Of a DNA stretch of 11,643 bases, positions 1 through 6,308 are shown piece after piece. The notes below the pieces were generated by a model. That model made no database searches. It saw only the letters and a program-made list of their open reading frames with translations, and was not told the DNA's origin. This DNA comes from Burkholderiaceae bacterium (GTDB taxonomy: Bacteria > Pseudomonadota > Gammaproteobacteria > Burkholderiales > Burkholderiaceae_C), in NCBI GenBank assembly GCA_023268425.1, contig JALRFN010000366.1:1-11643 (forward strand). Direction: 5' to 3'. Numbering within the stretch: position 1 is the stretch's first letter; every line of letters starts with the position of its first letter. Made by a program: the position numbers and the translations under genes.

Positions 1-677
1 CCGAGCGCCATGGCCTGTTGCACATCGTCGGCGGTGCCGATGCCGCCCGCCGCGATCACCGGAACGTCCAACGCCTCAACCAGCATGGGCAGCAGGCTCA
101 GCGTTGGGTGTTGCTGCCCGGGGTCGGTGTCCAAAAAGTGGCCGCGATGACCGCCCGCCTCCAAGCCTTGCGCGATCACTGCGTCGGCGCCGTGTGCTTG
201 CAGCCACAGCGCCTCGCGCAAGGTGGTGGCGCTGGAGAGCACCCGTGACCCTCGCGCTCGAACACGGGCCAGCAAGCGCGCCTCTGGCAGGCCAAAGTGA
301 AAGCTGACCACGTCGGGCGAGAAGTCTTCCAAGACCTCAGCCATCTCGTCATCAAACGGTCGCCGCGATCCGCCCCCGGCTGCTGCACTTTGGTTCAAGC
401 CAAGGGCTTGAGCATAGGGCGCCAAGCAGGCGCGCCAGCGCGCCAAGGCCTCGGTGTCTGCGTGGGGCTGGGTATGGCAAAAAAAGTTGACGTTGTGGGG
501 CAGGCCACTGTCACGCAGTTCGGTTAATGCCACTTGCAAAGCGTCGGCGCTGAGCATGGCGGCGGGCAGAGACCCCAGCCCACCGGCGCGCCCAACAGCC
601 ACCGCCAAGCGCTGGTCTTGCGCCCCTGCCATGGGTGCTTGCAGCAAGGGATATTGGGTGGGGAGGAAACTGGACAT
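1..677 (-). CDS. Nitronate monooxygenase-like FMN enzyme (partial; 3' end beyond window)
   Basis: FMN-dependent TIM-barrel oxidoreductase of the nitronate monooxygenase (2-nitropropane dioxygenase) family, which oxidises alkyl nitronates such as propionate 3-nitronate; cytoplasmic. About 225 residues are visible and the frame is open to the window edge. Seen: an N-terminal LLQAPMAGAQ (residues 11-20), AGGLGSL (31-37), the family signature GLEAGGHRG (171-179) with the expected active-site His177, and AGGIG (210-214), the FMN-phosphate loop. The full protein would normally be about 320-360 residues, so roughly a third is missing. Start: ATG at 677 fits the usual start of the family just before the APM motif. 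An in-frame ATG at 707 would add ten residues, and neither has a clear Shine-Dalgarno site. The gene is divergent from the thiolase-like gene. Substrate is uncertain; many family members have no known nitronate role. Confidence 0.85.
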   Translation of the reverse strand, partial: MSSFLPTQYPLLQAPMAGAQDQRLAVAVGRAGGLGSLPAAMLSADALQVALTELRDSGLPHNVNFFCHTQPHADTEALARWRACLAPYAQALGLNQSAAAGGGSRRPFDDEMAEVLEDFSPDVVSFHFGLPEARLLARVRARGSRVLSSATTLREALWLQAHGADAVIAQGLEAGGHRGHFLDTDPGQQHPTLSLLPMLVEALDVPVIAAGGIGTADDVQQAMAL

Positions 678-720
678 GGCGGCATAAGGAAACGACTGAT
701 GGTGCATTGTCGGACATGCT

Positions 721-754
721 TGGTGCTTGCCCGCAGGTGACTGGTGCTTGTCCG
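721..754. repeat. Direct repeat, 13 bp, 21-bp period, in divergent intergenic region
   Basis: TGGTGCTTGCCCG (721-733) recurs as TGGTGCTTGTCCG (742-754), one mismatch, start-to-start distance 21 bp (two helical turns). A 7-bp inverted pair, TCGGACA (710-716) and TGTCCGA (749-755), overlaps it. It lies between the divergent nitronate monooxygenase-like gene and the thiolase-like gene, so it could be an operator. No regulator is identified and chance is possible. I see no convincing -35/-10 pair in the rest of 708-813. Confidence 0.4.
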
Positions 755-813
755 AGGCGAGGCTAGAGTCCAAGTCAAACCGCCTGAAGCGTCGGCGGCA
801 AGGAGTGAGGCAG

Positions 814-2322
814 ATGGCGCAAAGCCTGGACCGTTGGCCGGTGTTGGTGGGCGTTGGCGAGTGTGTGCAACGCGGCAAGGATTTGAGCGTCGCCAAGGAC
901 CCCGTTGATTTGATGGTCGATGCTGTGCGCGCGGCGGCGGCTGATGCGGGCTGGTCTGATGTTTCGGCCTTGGATCGTTTGGATGTCATCCAACAGTTCT
1001 CATGGCCTGTGCACGATGCGCCAGGGGAGGTGGCCAAAGCCTTGGGCGCCCAGCCAACTTGGCGGCGTTATGGCCCCGTGGGTGGCGAAACTCCGGTGGC
1101 GTTCATCCACGAAGCGGCCTTGGCCATTGCGCGCGGGGACTCGCAAGTCGCTGTGGTGGTGGGTGGCGAGTCGCAGTACAGCGTCAACGCAGCGCAGGCC
1201 AGCGGTGTCACCTTGCCTTGGCGCCAACGCGACGATGAGACGCCGTTGCTGCGCGGTGCGGTGTACCAGCACGAGATGGCCAAGCGTTTGGGCGTGGCGA
1301 TTCCGGCGACGATTTACCCTTTGTTTGAAAACGCGGCGCTTGCCGCCTTGGGCTTGACTCCCGCGCAGGCGCATGCCGAGTCGGCGGATTTGTGGTCACG
1401 GTTTTCTCAGGTAGCGGCGGGCAACCCTGTGGCCTGGTCGCAGCAGGCCTTCAGTCCCGAGGAGGTGGCAGAGCCCAGTCTGCAAAACCGCCGCGTGGCC
1501 TGGCCTTACACCAAGCGCATGGTTGCCAACCCGGCGGTGAATCAAGCGGCGGCGGTGCTGTTGACTTCACGCCAACAGGCTTTGGCCTGGGGCGTGGCGC
1601 CTGAGCGTTTGGTCTATGTGCACACTGGCGCGGCGGCCGATGACCCCAAAAACGTGTTGGAGCGTGACGATTTGGCGGTGAGTCATGGCCGCGATGCGGT
1701 GCTGGACACGATGCGCGAACGCATCGGCGAGGTGAGCAGCCTGTCGGCCTTGGAGTTGTACAGCTGCTTTCCCGTTGTGCCCAAGTTGGCGCGGCGACGC
1801 CTGGGTTTGGCGGCGCAGCACCCGATGACGGTCACCGGCGGCTTGAGTTTTTTTGGTGCGCCTTTGAATAACTACATGGGCCACGCGGCGGTGGCGATGG
1901 TGCGTGACTTGCGCGCCGCCGCGCCCGGCGCCAAGGGCTTGCTCTACGGCCAAGGCGGCAACATGACCAAGCACCATGCTTTGTTGTTGGGGCGTGAGCC
2001 GGGTTCGGTCGAGGCGCTACACGCGCCCGTATCCGTACAAGCGCAGGCCGACGCGGCCCGAGCGGCGCCGCCAAACTTGAACATGGCGCACCAAGGCGTG
2101 GCCTCGGTCGAGACGTTCACGGTGATGTTTGCCCGCAATGGGGAGCTTGAGCAGGGCGTGGTGGTGCTGCGCAATGCCGCCCGAGAACGCTTGTTGGCGC
2201 GCGTTGAGGCTGACGATGCGCACAGCTTATCGGTGTTGATGGACAGCACACGTTCCCCTGTGGGCCACCCCGGACGAGTGCATACCCGTATCGATGGCAC
2301 GCCGATTTGGCAAGCGAATTGA
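814..2322 (+). CDS. Thiolase-like protein type 1 (annotated elsewhere as acetyl-CoA acetyltransferase)
   Basis: A 502-residue protein of the thiolase superfamily, of the SCP2-thiolase-like branch. Residues 1 to about 400 form the thiolase fold, with VGVGE near the N terminus, LELYSCFP (313-320) and TGGLSFFGAP (341-350). The last 80 or so residues match the extra C-terminal domain of thiolase-like protein type 1 (SVETFTV at 431-437 onward). The classical catalytic residues appear absent: GPVGGETP (87-94) stands where the nucleophilic Cys motif should be, FGAP replaces the catalytic GHP, and YGQGGN (378-383) replaces the Cys-Gly motif. A characterised mycobacterial TLP1 is, as I recall, without thiolase activity, so true acetyl transfer is doubtful here; a role with acyl-CoA is inferred. 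Start: ATG 814 has AGGAG at 801-805 (8-nt spacing); the frame stays open upstream to 727 but that stretch is not protein-like. The crotonase gene follows after 52 bp, probably in one operon. Confidence 0.85.
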   Translation: MAQSLDRWPVLVGVGECVQRGKDLSVAKDPVDLMVDAVRAAAADAGWSDVSALDRLDVIQQFSWPVHDAPGEVAKALGAQPTWRRYGPVGGETPVAFIHEAALAIARGDSQVAVVVGGESQYSVNAAQASGVTLPWRQRDDETPLLRGAVYQHEMAKRLGVAIPATIYPLFENAALAALGLTPAQAHAESADLWSRFSQVAAGNPVAWSQQAFSPEEVAEPSLQNRRVAWPYTKRMVANPAVNQAAAVLLTSRQQALAWGVAPERLVYVHTGAAADDPKNVLERDDLAVSHGRDAVLDTMRERIGEVSSLSALELYSCFPVVPKLARRRLGLAAQHPMTVTGGLSFFGAPLNNYMGHAAVAMVRDLRAAAPGAKGLLYGQGGNMTKHHALLLGREPGSVEALHAPVSVQAQADAARAAPPNLNMAHQGVASVETFTVMFARNGELEQGVVVLRNAARERLLARVEADDAHSLSVLMDSTRSPVGHPGRVHTRIDGTPIWQAN

Positions 2323-2374
2323 GATCTAAGTTCAAGTTCACTTCAATCATTCAAGCCAGTCAGGAGACCTACAC

Positions 2375-3157
2375 ATGAACGAAAACCCGAGCGTCGTGAC
2401 GACCGAGATGGTTCACGAGCACATTGCCTTGGTGACCTTGAATCGCCCCAGCGCCCGCAATGCCGTGAGCGTGGAGCTGGCCTGTGCGTTGGCGCAGACG
2501 GTACAAGACTTAGAGGCCAATGAGGCGGTTCGGGCGGTGATCCTCACTGGCGCTGGCGAGGTGTTTTGCGCGGGCGCTGACTTGAAGGTCGTCGCCGCCG
2601 GGCAGGGCAACGAATTGTTTCGCCCCTACGGCGGCTTTGCTGGTTTTGTGGATGCGCCGCGCCGCAAGCCCTGGATTGCGGCGTTGAATGGGGCGGCGCT
2701 GGCGGGTGGTTGCGAAATCATGTTGGCATGTGACATGGTGGTGGCGGTGGATCAGGCGCGAATCGGTTTGCCCGAAGTGGCGCGCTCGTTGTTGGCGGCG
2801 GCGGGCGGTTTGATTCGCCTGCCACGGGCCTTGCCGCGCAACATCGCCATCGAAATCGCCATCACCGCAGAGCCCATTGGCGTCCAGCGGGCCTACGACT
2901 TGGGCTTGGTCAACCGCGTGGTGCCTGCAGATGCCTTGATTGATGAGGCCGTGAACTTGGCCCAGGCGGTGGTGCGCAATGCCCCGATGTCGGTGCAAGA
3001 GAGCCTGCAAATCGTCAAAAGGGTGCACGAGGCGGATGAAGCCACGCTGCAAGCTGAGGTTTGGGCCGCACGCGATCGCATCATCCAAACCGAGGACTAC
3101 CGGGAAGGCCCTCGCGCTTTTATTGAAAAACGCGCACCGCGCTGGCAAGGGCGCTGA
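2375..3157 (+). CDS. Enoyl-CoA hydratase/isomerase family protein (crotonase)
   Basis: A 260-residue crotonase-fold enzyme, full family length, likely hydrating a trans-2-enoyl-CoA in fatty-acid or aromatic acyl-CoA degradation; cytoplasmic, normally a hexamer built of trimers. Seen: LNRPSARNAV (22-31), the first oxyanion-hole segment CAGADLK (65-71), the second GAALAGGCE (107-114 region), and the two glutamates of classic hydratases, Glu114 in GGCE and Glu134 in GLPE. Their 20-residue separation equals that of Glu144/Glu164 in rat enoyl-CoA hydratase, which favours true hydratase over isomerase-only activity. The C terminus (EDYREGPRAFIEKR) is also typical. Start: ATG with AGGAG at 2362-2366. 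It follows the thiolase-like gene on the same strand. The exact acyl-CoA substrate cannot be told from sequence. Confidence 0.9.
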   Translation: MNENPSVVTTEMVHEHIALVTLNRPSARNAVSVELACALAQTVQDLEANEAVRAVILTGAGEVFCAGADLKVVAAGQGNELFRPYGGFAGFVDAPRRKPWIAALNGAALAGGCEIMLACDMVVAVDQARIGLPEVARSLLAAAGGLIRLPRALPRNIAIEIAITAEPIGVQRAYDLGLVNRVVPADALIDEAVNLAQAVVRNAPMSVQESLQIVKRVHEADEATLQAEVWAARDRIIQTEDYREGPRAFIEKRAPRWQGR

Positions 3158-3259
3158 TGGCCTAAGCATTAGACCCGCTGCACGCGTGGCCTTGGGGGCG
3201 GCGCAGTGCGGACGCTGCCGACATCACGCACAATTTGCGCAGGTTCAGGGAGGCTGTTC

Positions 3260-4243
3260 ATGTGGATGTTTGTGCTGGCCGTGGTCGCCGGTTTGACTGC
3301 GTTGGTTTGGAGTGCGGACCGTTTTGTTGACGGGGCGTCGGTGACGGCGCGTCACTTGGGCATGTCGCCCTTGCTGATCGGCATGTTGGTGGTGGGTTTC
3401 GGTACTTCAGCACCTGAAATGGTGGTGTCGGTGCTGGCTGCCAGCCAGGGCAATCCAGGTGTGGCCTTGGGCAATGCCTATGGCTCCAACATCGCCAACA
3501 TCGGGCTGATCTTGGGCTTGACCGCGCTGCTGAGCCCGGTCGCGGTGCGCTCGGCGATTTTGCGCAAAGAGCTGCCCGTCTTGGCCGTGGTCACGGCACT
3601 GGCAGCGGTGCTGTTGGCCGATTTGCACTTGAGCCGCAGCGACGCGGTGGTCTTGTTGGCCGCGTTTGCGGGTTTGGTGGTTTGGTCGGTGGTGCAAGGG
3701 CGCCGCAGTGGCGCCGACGCCTTAGGCGACGAGGTGGCAGAAGACTTGTCCAACCGCGATCAGCCGCTGTCGCGGGCCGTGTGGGTCATGGTCATGGGCT
3801 TGCTGGTGCTGATTTTGAGTTCACGCTTGCTGGTGTGGGGCGCGGTGTCGATGGCCCAGGCCTGGGGGGTCAGTGATTTGGTGATTGGCCTGACGGTGGT
3901 GGCGGTGGGCACGTCGCTGCCTGAGTTGGCCGCATCGGTGGTGGCGGTGCGCAGAAACGAACACGACATGGCCGTGGGCAATGTCTTGGGCTCCAATTTG
4001 TTCAACACTTTGGCGGTTGTCGGCTTGGCCGGCGTGATCGCGCCAGCCACGGCAGAGCCCGATCTGTTGAGCCGCGACATGCTGATGATGGCAGGCTTGA
4101 CCTTGGTTTTGTTCGTGATGGGCTGGGGTTTTCGTGGCCGCCCTGGTCGCATCAATCGCGTGGAAGGCGGTCTCTTGCTGCTGAGCTACGTGGCCTACAT
4201 GGGCTATTTGTTGCGCTCGACCTCTGCGGCCGCCGCGGCTTGA
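3260..4243 (+). CDS. Calcium/sodium antiporter (CaCA family, YrbG-like)
   Basis: A 327-residue inner-membrane protein exchanging a cation, likely Ca2+, for Na+ or H+. Both inverted alpha-repeats of the family are visible. Repeat 1 is GFGTSAPEM (46-54) with Glu53, then GNAYGSN (71-77). Repeat 2 is AVGTSLPEL (215-223) with Glu222, then GNVLGSN (240-246). The acidic residues in GTSxPE are the conserved ion-binding ligands. About ten hydrophobic segments flank a polar central loop (around 147-172) rich in Arg, Asp and Glu, as in prokaryotic NCX-type exchangers. Start: ATG 3260 follows GGGAGG (3248-3253) with a 6-nt spacer and begins directly with a membrane segment; an in-frame ATG at 3206 lacks a ribosome site. 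The stop lies inside the end of the convergent dmeF-like gene. Physiological ion is not determined. Confidence 0.9.
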   Translation: MWMFVLAVVAGLTALVWSADRFVDGASVTARHLGMSPLLIGMLVVGFGTSAPEMVVSVLAASQGNPGVALGNAYGSNIANIGLILGLTALLSPVAVRSAILRKELPVLAVVTALAAVLLADLHLSRSDAVVLLAAFAGLVVWSVVQGRRSGADALGDEVAEDLSNRDQPLSRAVWVMVMGLLVLILSSRLLVWGAVSMAQAWGVSDLVIGLTVVAVGTSLPELAASVVAVRRNEHDMAVGNVLGSNLFNTLAVVGLAGVIAPATAEPDLLSRDMLMMAGLTLVLFVMGWGFRGRPGRINRVEGGLLLLSYVAYMGYLLRSTSAAAAA

Positions 4244-5208
4244 TCAGTGGGGGCGGCGTCGCTTGCGCGGCGCACCTCGATGGTGGCGTGCACGATTTGT
4301 GGGCATGAGGCCAAGGCTTGACGCAGGTCGGCGCTGTGCAAGTGGGGGTGGTCGGTGTCCACCGTGATCGCCGCCGCATAAGCGTTTTCACCCACGCGCC
4401 ACAAGTGCAAGTCGCTCAAGCGGCCTTCCCCCTGGCTGGCGGCTTGCAAGCTGTCTGTGACTTGAGCCACCAAGTCAGGTCGCATCTCACCGTCGAGCAA
4501 GACCACGCTGGTCTGGCGCAGCAAACCGATGGACCACACGCCGACCAAGGCTGCGCCGACCAAGCCCATGACCGGGTCCAACCAGGCCCACCCCAGCCAC
4601 CAACCTCCAGCCAACGCCAGCAGTGCAAACACCGAGGTGGCGGCGTCGGCCAAGACGTGCAAATAAGCCGCTTTGAGGTTCAAGTCGCCGTGGCCGTGGT
4701 GATGGGCATGGTCGCGATCGCTGTGGTCGTGGTGATCGTGGTGATCGTGGTGGTGATGGGCGTGGTCCAAGAGCTTGGCGCTGATCAGGTTGACCACCAA
4801 GCCCAACACCGTAACCGCCATGGCCTCGCGGTATTGGATGGCTTCGGGCGAGAGCATGCGCGCCAGCGACTCAAAGACCATCAGCGCGGCCACGCCGGCC
4901 ATGAAGATGGCACTGGCAAAGCCGCCCAGGATTTCAACCTTCCAGGTGCCAAAAGTGAATCGGGCGTCGCCCGCCAGTTTGCGTGACCACAGGTAGGCCA
5001 AGCTGGACACGCCAATCGCCAGCGTGTGTGAGCCCATGTCCCAGCCATCGGCCAACAAGGCCATGGAGTTGAACCACCAGCCCGCGGCGATTTCAACCAC
5101 CATGGTGATGGCGGTGATCAGCACCACCCAACGCGTGCCGCGCTCGCCGGCGGCGTTGGTGTGGTGAAACTGGCGGTTGTGGGTGCACGGGGCGCTGGCA
5201 GCAGTCAT
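4204..5208 (-). CDS. dmeF: Cation diffusion facilitator, DmeF-like divalent metal exporter
   Basis: A 334-residue inner-membrane CDF transporter that exports divalent metal by proton exchange. It resembles DmeF, a Co2+/Ni2+ exporter of Cupriavidus metallidurans. Seen: a short N-terminal His-containing tail, six membrane segments, the TM2 stretch LLADGWDMGSH (51-61), FTFGTWKVEILGGF (84-97), a His/Asp-rich loop (149-173) between TM4 and TM5, the TM5 metal site HVLAD (His184, Asp188), and a C-terminal cytosolic domain with LSDLHLWRVGE (264-274). TM2 reads DxxxH (Asp57, His61) rather than HxxxD, a departure discussed in the findings. Start: ATG 5208 chosen; a TTG in frame at 5238 would add ten residues, and neither has a clear ribosome site. 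The gene lies 71 bp downstream of the LysR gene on the same strand and overlaps the antiporter tail to tail. Metal specificity is inferred from similarity. Confidence 0.85.
   Translation of the reverse strand: MTAASAPCTHNRQFHHTNAAGERGTRWVVLITAITMVVEIAAGWWFNSMALLADGWDMGSHTLAIGVSSLAYLWSRKLAGDARFTFGTWKVEILGGFASAIFMAGVAALMVFESLARMLSPEAIQYREAMAVTVLGLVVNLISAKLLDHAHHHHDHHDHHDHSDRDHAHHHGHGDLNLKAAYLHVLADAATSVFALLALAGGWWLGWAWLDPVMGLVGAALVGVWSIGLLRQTSVVLLDGEMRPDLVAQVTDSLQAASQGEGRLSDLHLWRVGENAYAAAITVDTDHPHLHSADLRQALASCPQIVHATIEVRRASDAAPTDQAAAAAEVERNK
4690..4764 (-). repeat. Low-complexity His/Asp codon repeat inside dmeF-like gene
   Basis: This stretch encodes the metal-binding loop between TM4 and TM5. 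On the plus strand it contains the 9-bp unit CGTGGTGAT in tandem at 4728-4736 and 4737-4745, with an expanded third copy from 4746. The unit encodes His-Asp-His triplets, so whole-unit slippage would lengthen or shorten the loop without breaking the frame. Confidence 0.75.
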
Positions 5209-5279
5209 GTCGTGGTGCAAGGTGGTGATTGGTATCAAGCGTGGGCCCTGAGCTTAGGCCAGTTTGCAAGCACTGGGTT

Positions 5280-6200
5280 TCAGGGAGTGGATTCGCTGCG
5301 CTCTTGAAACAAAGCCAAGAGGTGTTGGCGCAGCCACAGGTTGGCCGGGTCGCGGTTGAGTTTGGCGTGCCAGTAGATGTTGATGGCGATATCAGGCAGG
5401 GCAGCAGGGTGGGGGCAGGAGTCCAATTCAAAGGCAGTTTGCACGCGTCTGGCCAAACGCTCAGGCACGGTGGCCACCAAGTCGGTATGTTGCAAGATGG
5501 GGCCGACCGACAAAAAGTGCGGCACGGTGAGGCGCACGCGCCGCTGCCGACCTTCGCGGGCCAGCCACTGATCGACCACCGCGTGCCCGGTGTTGGCAGA
5601 GGTCACGGCCAGGTGTTCCAGTGCATAGAACTGCTCCAGGTCGATGGCGCCGCGGATGGCTGGGTGGTCGCGGCGGTATAGACACACGTAATGCGGGCGA
5701 AACAAGCGCTGCTGGAAAAACCCGTCAGGGATGTCGGTCAGTGTGCCCAAAGCCAAATCGATGTCGCCTTCGGACATGTCTTGGGCCAGGCTGCCCGAGT
5801 GCGTGCGCGAACAATGGATGTGAACGTGAGGCGCGTGCTCGGCGAGCGAGCGCATCAGGGTGGGCATGAAGTAGACCTCACCGACGTCGGTCATGGCCAA
5901 GTGAAAGCGGCGCTGGCTGGTGGCGGCGTCAAAGTGCTCGCGCCTGGACAAGGCGCTTTGCAAGGTGTTGAGCGCGTAAGCCACTGGCTCGGCCAATTCC
6001 AAGGCGTAAGGCGTGGGGGTCATGCCGTGCGAGCTGCGCACGAACAAGTCGTCTTGCAAGGCCACGCGCAGGCGTTTGAGGGCGTTGCTGACCGCGGGTT
6101 GGGTCATGTTCAGCTGCTGAGCCGCTTGCGAGACGCTGTGGCTTTGCAGCAGTTGCTGCAAGATAGTCAGCAGGTTGAGGTCGAGTTCGCGCAGGTGCAT
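5280..6200 (-). CDS. nagR: LysR-type activator, NahR/NagR-like
   Basis: A 306-residue LysR-family regulator of the NahR/NagR/DntR group, which respond to salicylate or related aromatic acids. Seen: the start MHLRELDLNLL, winged helix-turn-helix (about 20-45, with TQPAVSNALKRLR at 33-45), DLFVRSSHGMTPTPYAL (51-67), and the effector-binding domain with FHLAMTDVGEVYFMP and LPDIAINIYWHAK, all closely like NagR as I know it. The gene is divergent from the salicylate 5-hydroxylase genes, which is the nagR/nagAa arrangement. It presumably binds the site at 6211-6225, only 11 bp from its own start, so autoregulation is likely. No Shine-Dalgarno site is seen before ATG 6200, but the start agrees with homologues. 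Effector identity is inferred from context. Confidence 0.88.
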   Translation of the reverse strand: MHLRELDLNLLTILQQLLQSHSVSQAAQQLNMTQPAVSNALKRLRVALQDDLFVRSSHGMTPTPYALELAEPVAYALNTLQSALSRREHFDAATSQRRFHLAMTDVGEVYFMPTLMRSLAEHAPHVHIHCSRTHSGSLAQDMSEGDIDLALGTLTDIPDGFFQQRLFRPHYVCLYRRDHPAIRGAIDLEQFYALEHLAVTSANTGHAVVDQWLAREGRQRRVRLTVPHFLSVGPILQHTDLVATVPERLARRVQTAFELDSCPHPAALPDIAINIYWHAKLNRDPANLWLRQHLLALFQERSESTP

Positions 6201-6210
6201 GGGCGTTGAT

Positions 6211-6225
6211 ATTCACGTTGGTGAT
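6211..6225 (+). promoter_or_regulatory. Predicted NahR/NagR operator in the nagR-nagAa intergenic region
   Basis: ATTCACGTTGGTGAT matches the NahR-binding consensus as I recall it (ATTCACGCTN2TGAT) at 12 of 13 defined positions. It also contains a T-N11-A LysR motif (6212-6224) with TCAC/GTGA arms. Candidate downstream -10 elements for the nagAa direction are TATCAT (6256-6261) and CAGAAT (6271-6276). The second would put the box about 60-70 bp upstream of the start of transcription, which suits a LysR activator; the -35 regions are weak, as expected for an activated promoter. Confidence 0.65.
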
Positions 6226-6308
6226 GAGCTTTATTATCTTTGCTCTATAGACGCATATCATCGCGCTGGCCAGAATGCAGCCAACGCCGATTCGCCCAAC
6301 CCCTGACC

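Noticed and set aside
2323..2374. TTCAA-rich short repeats between thiolase-like and crotonase genes
   Set aside because: Copies are only 5-6 bp and irregularly spaced; no dyad or promoter-like element can be supported.
2510..3169. Open frame of 219 codons on the minus strand
   Set aside because: Antisense to the crotonase gene with both catalytic glutamates; product is low-complexity.
4318..4986. Open frame of 222 codons on the plus strand with a Val-rich run
   Set aside because: Complement of the His-rich CDF gene; the Val run is simply the reverse of His/Asp codons.
5691..6209. Open frame of 172 codons on the plus strand
   Set aside because: Antisense to the LysR gene, which has intact HTH and effector domains; no family resemblance.
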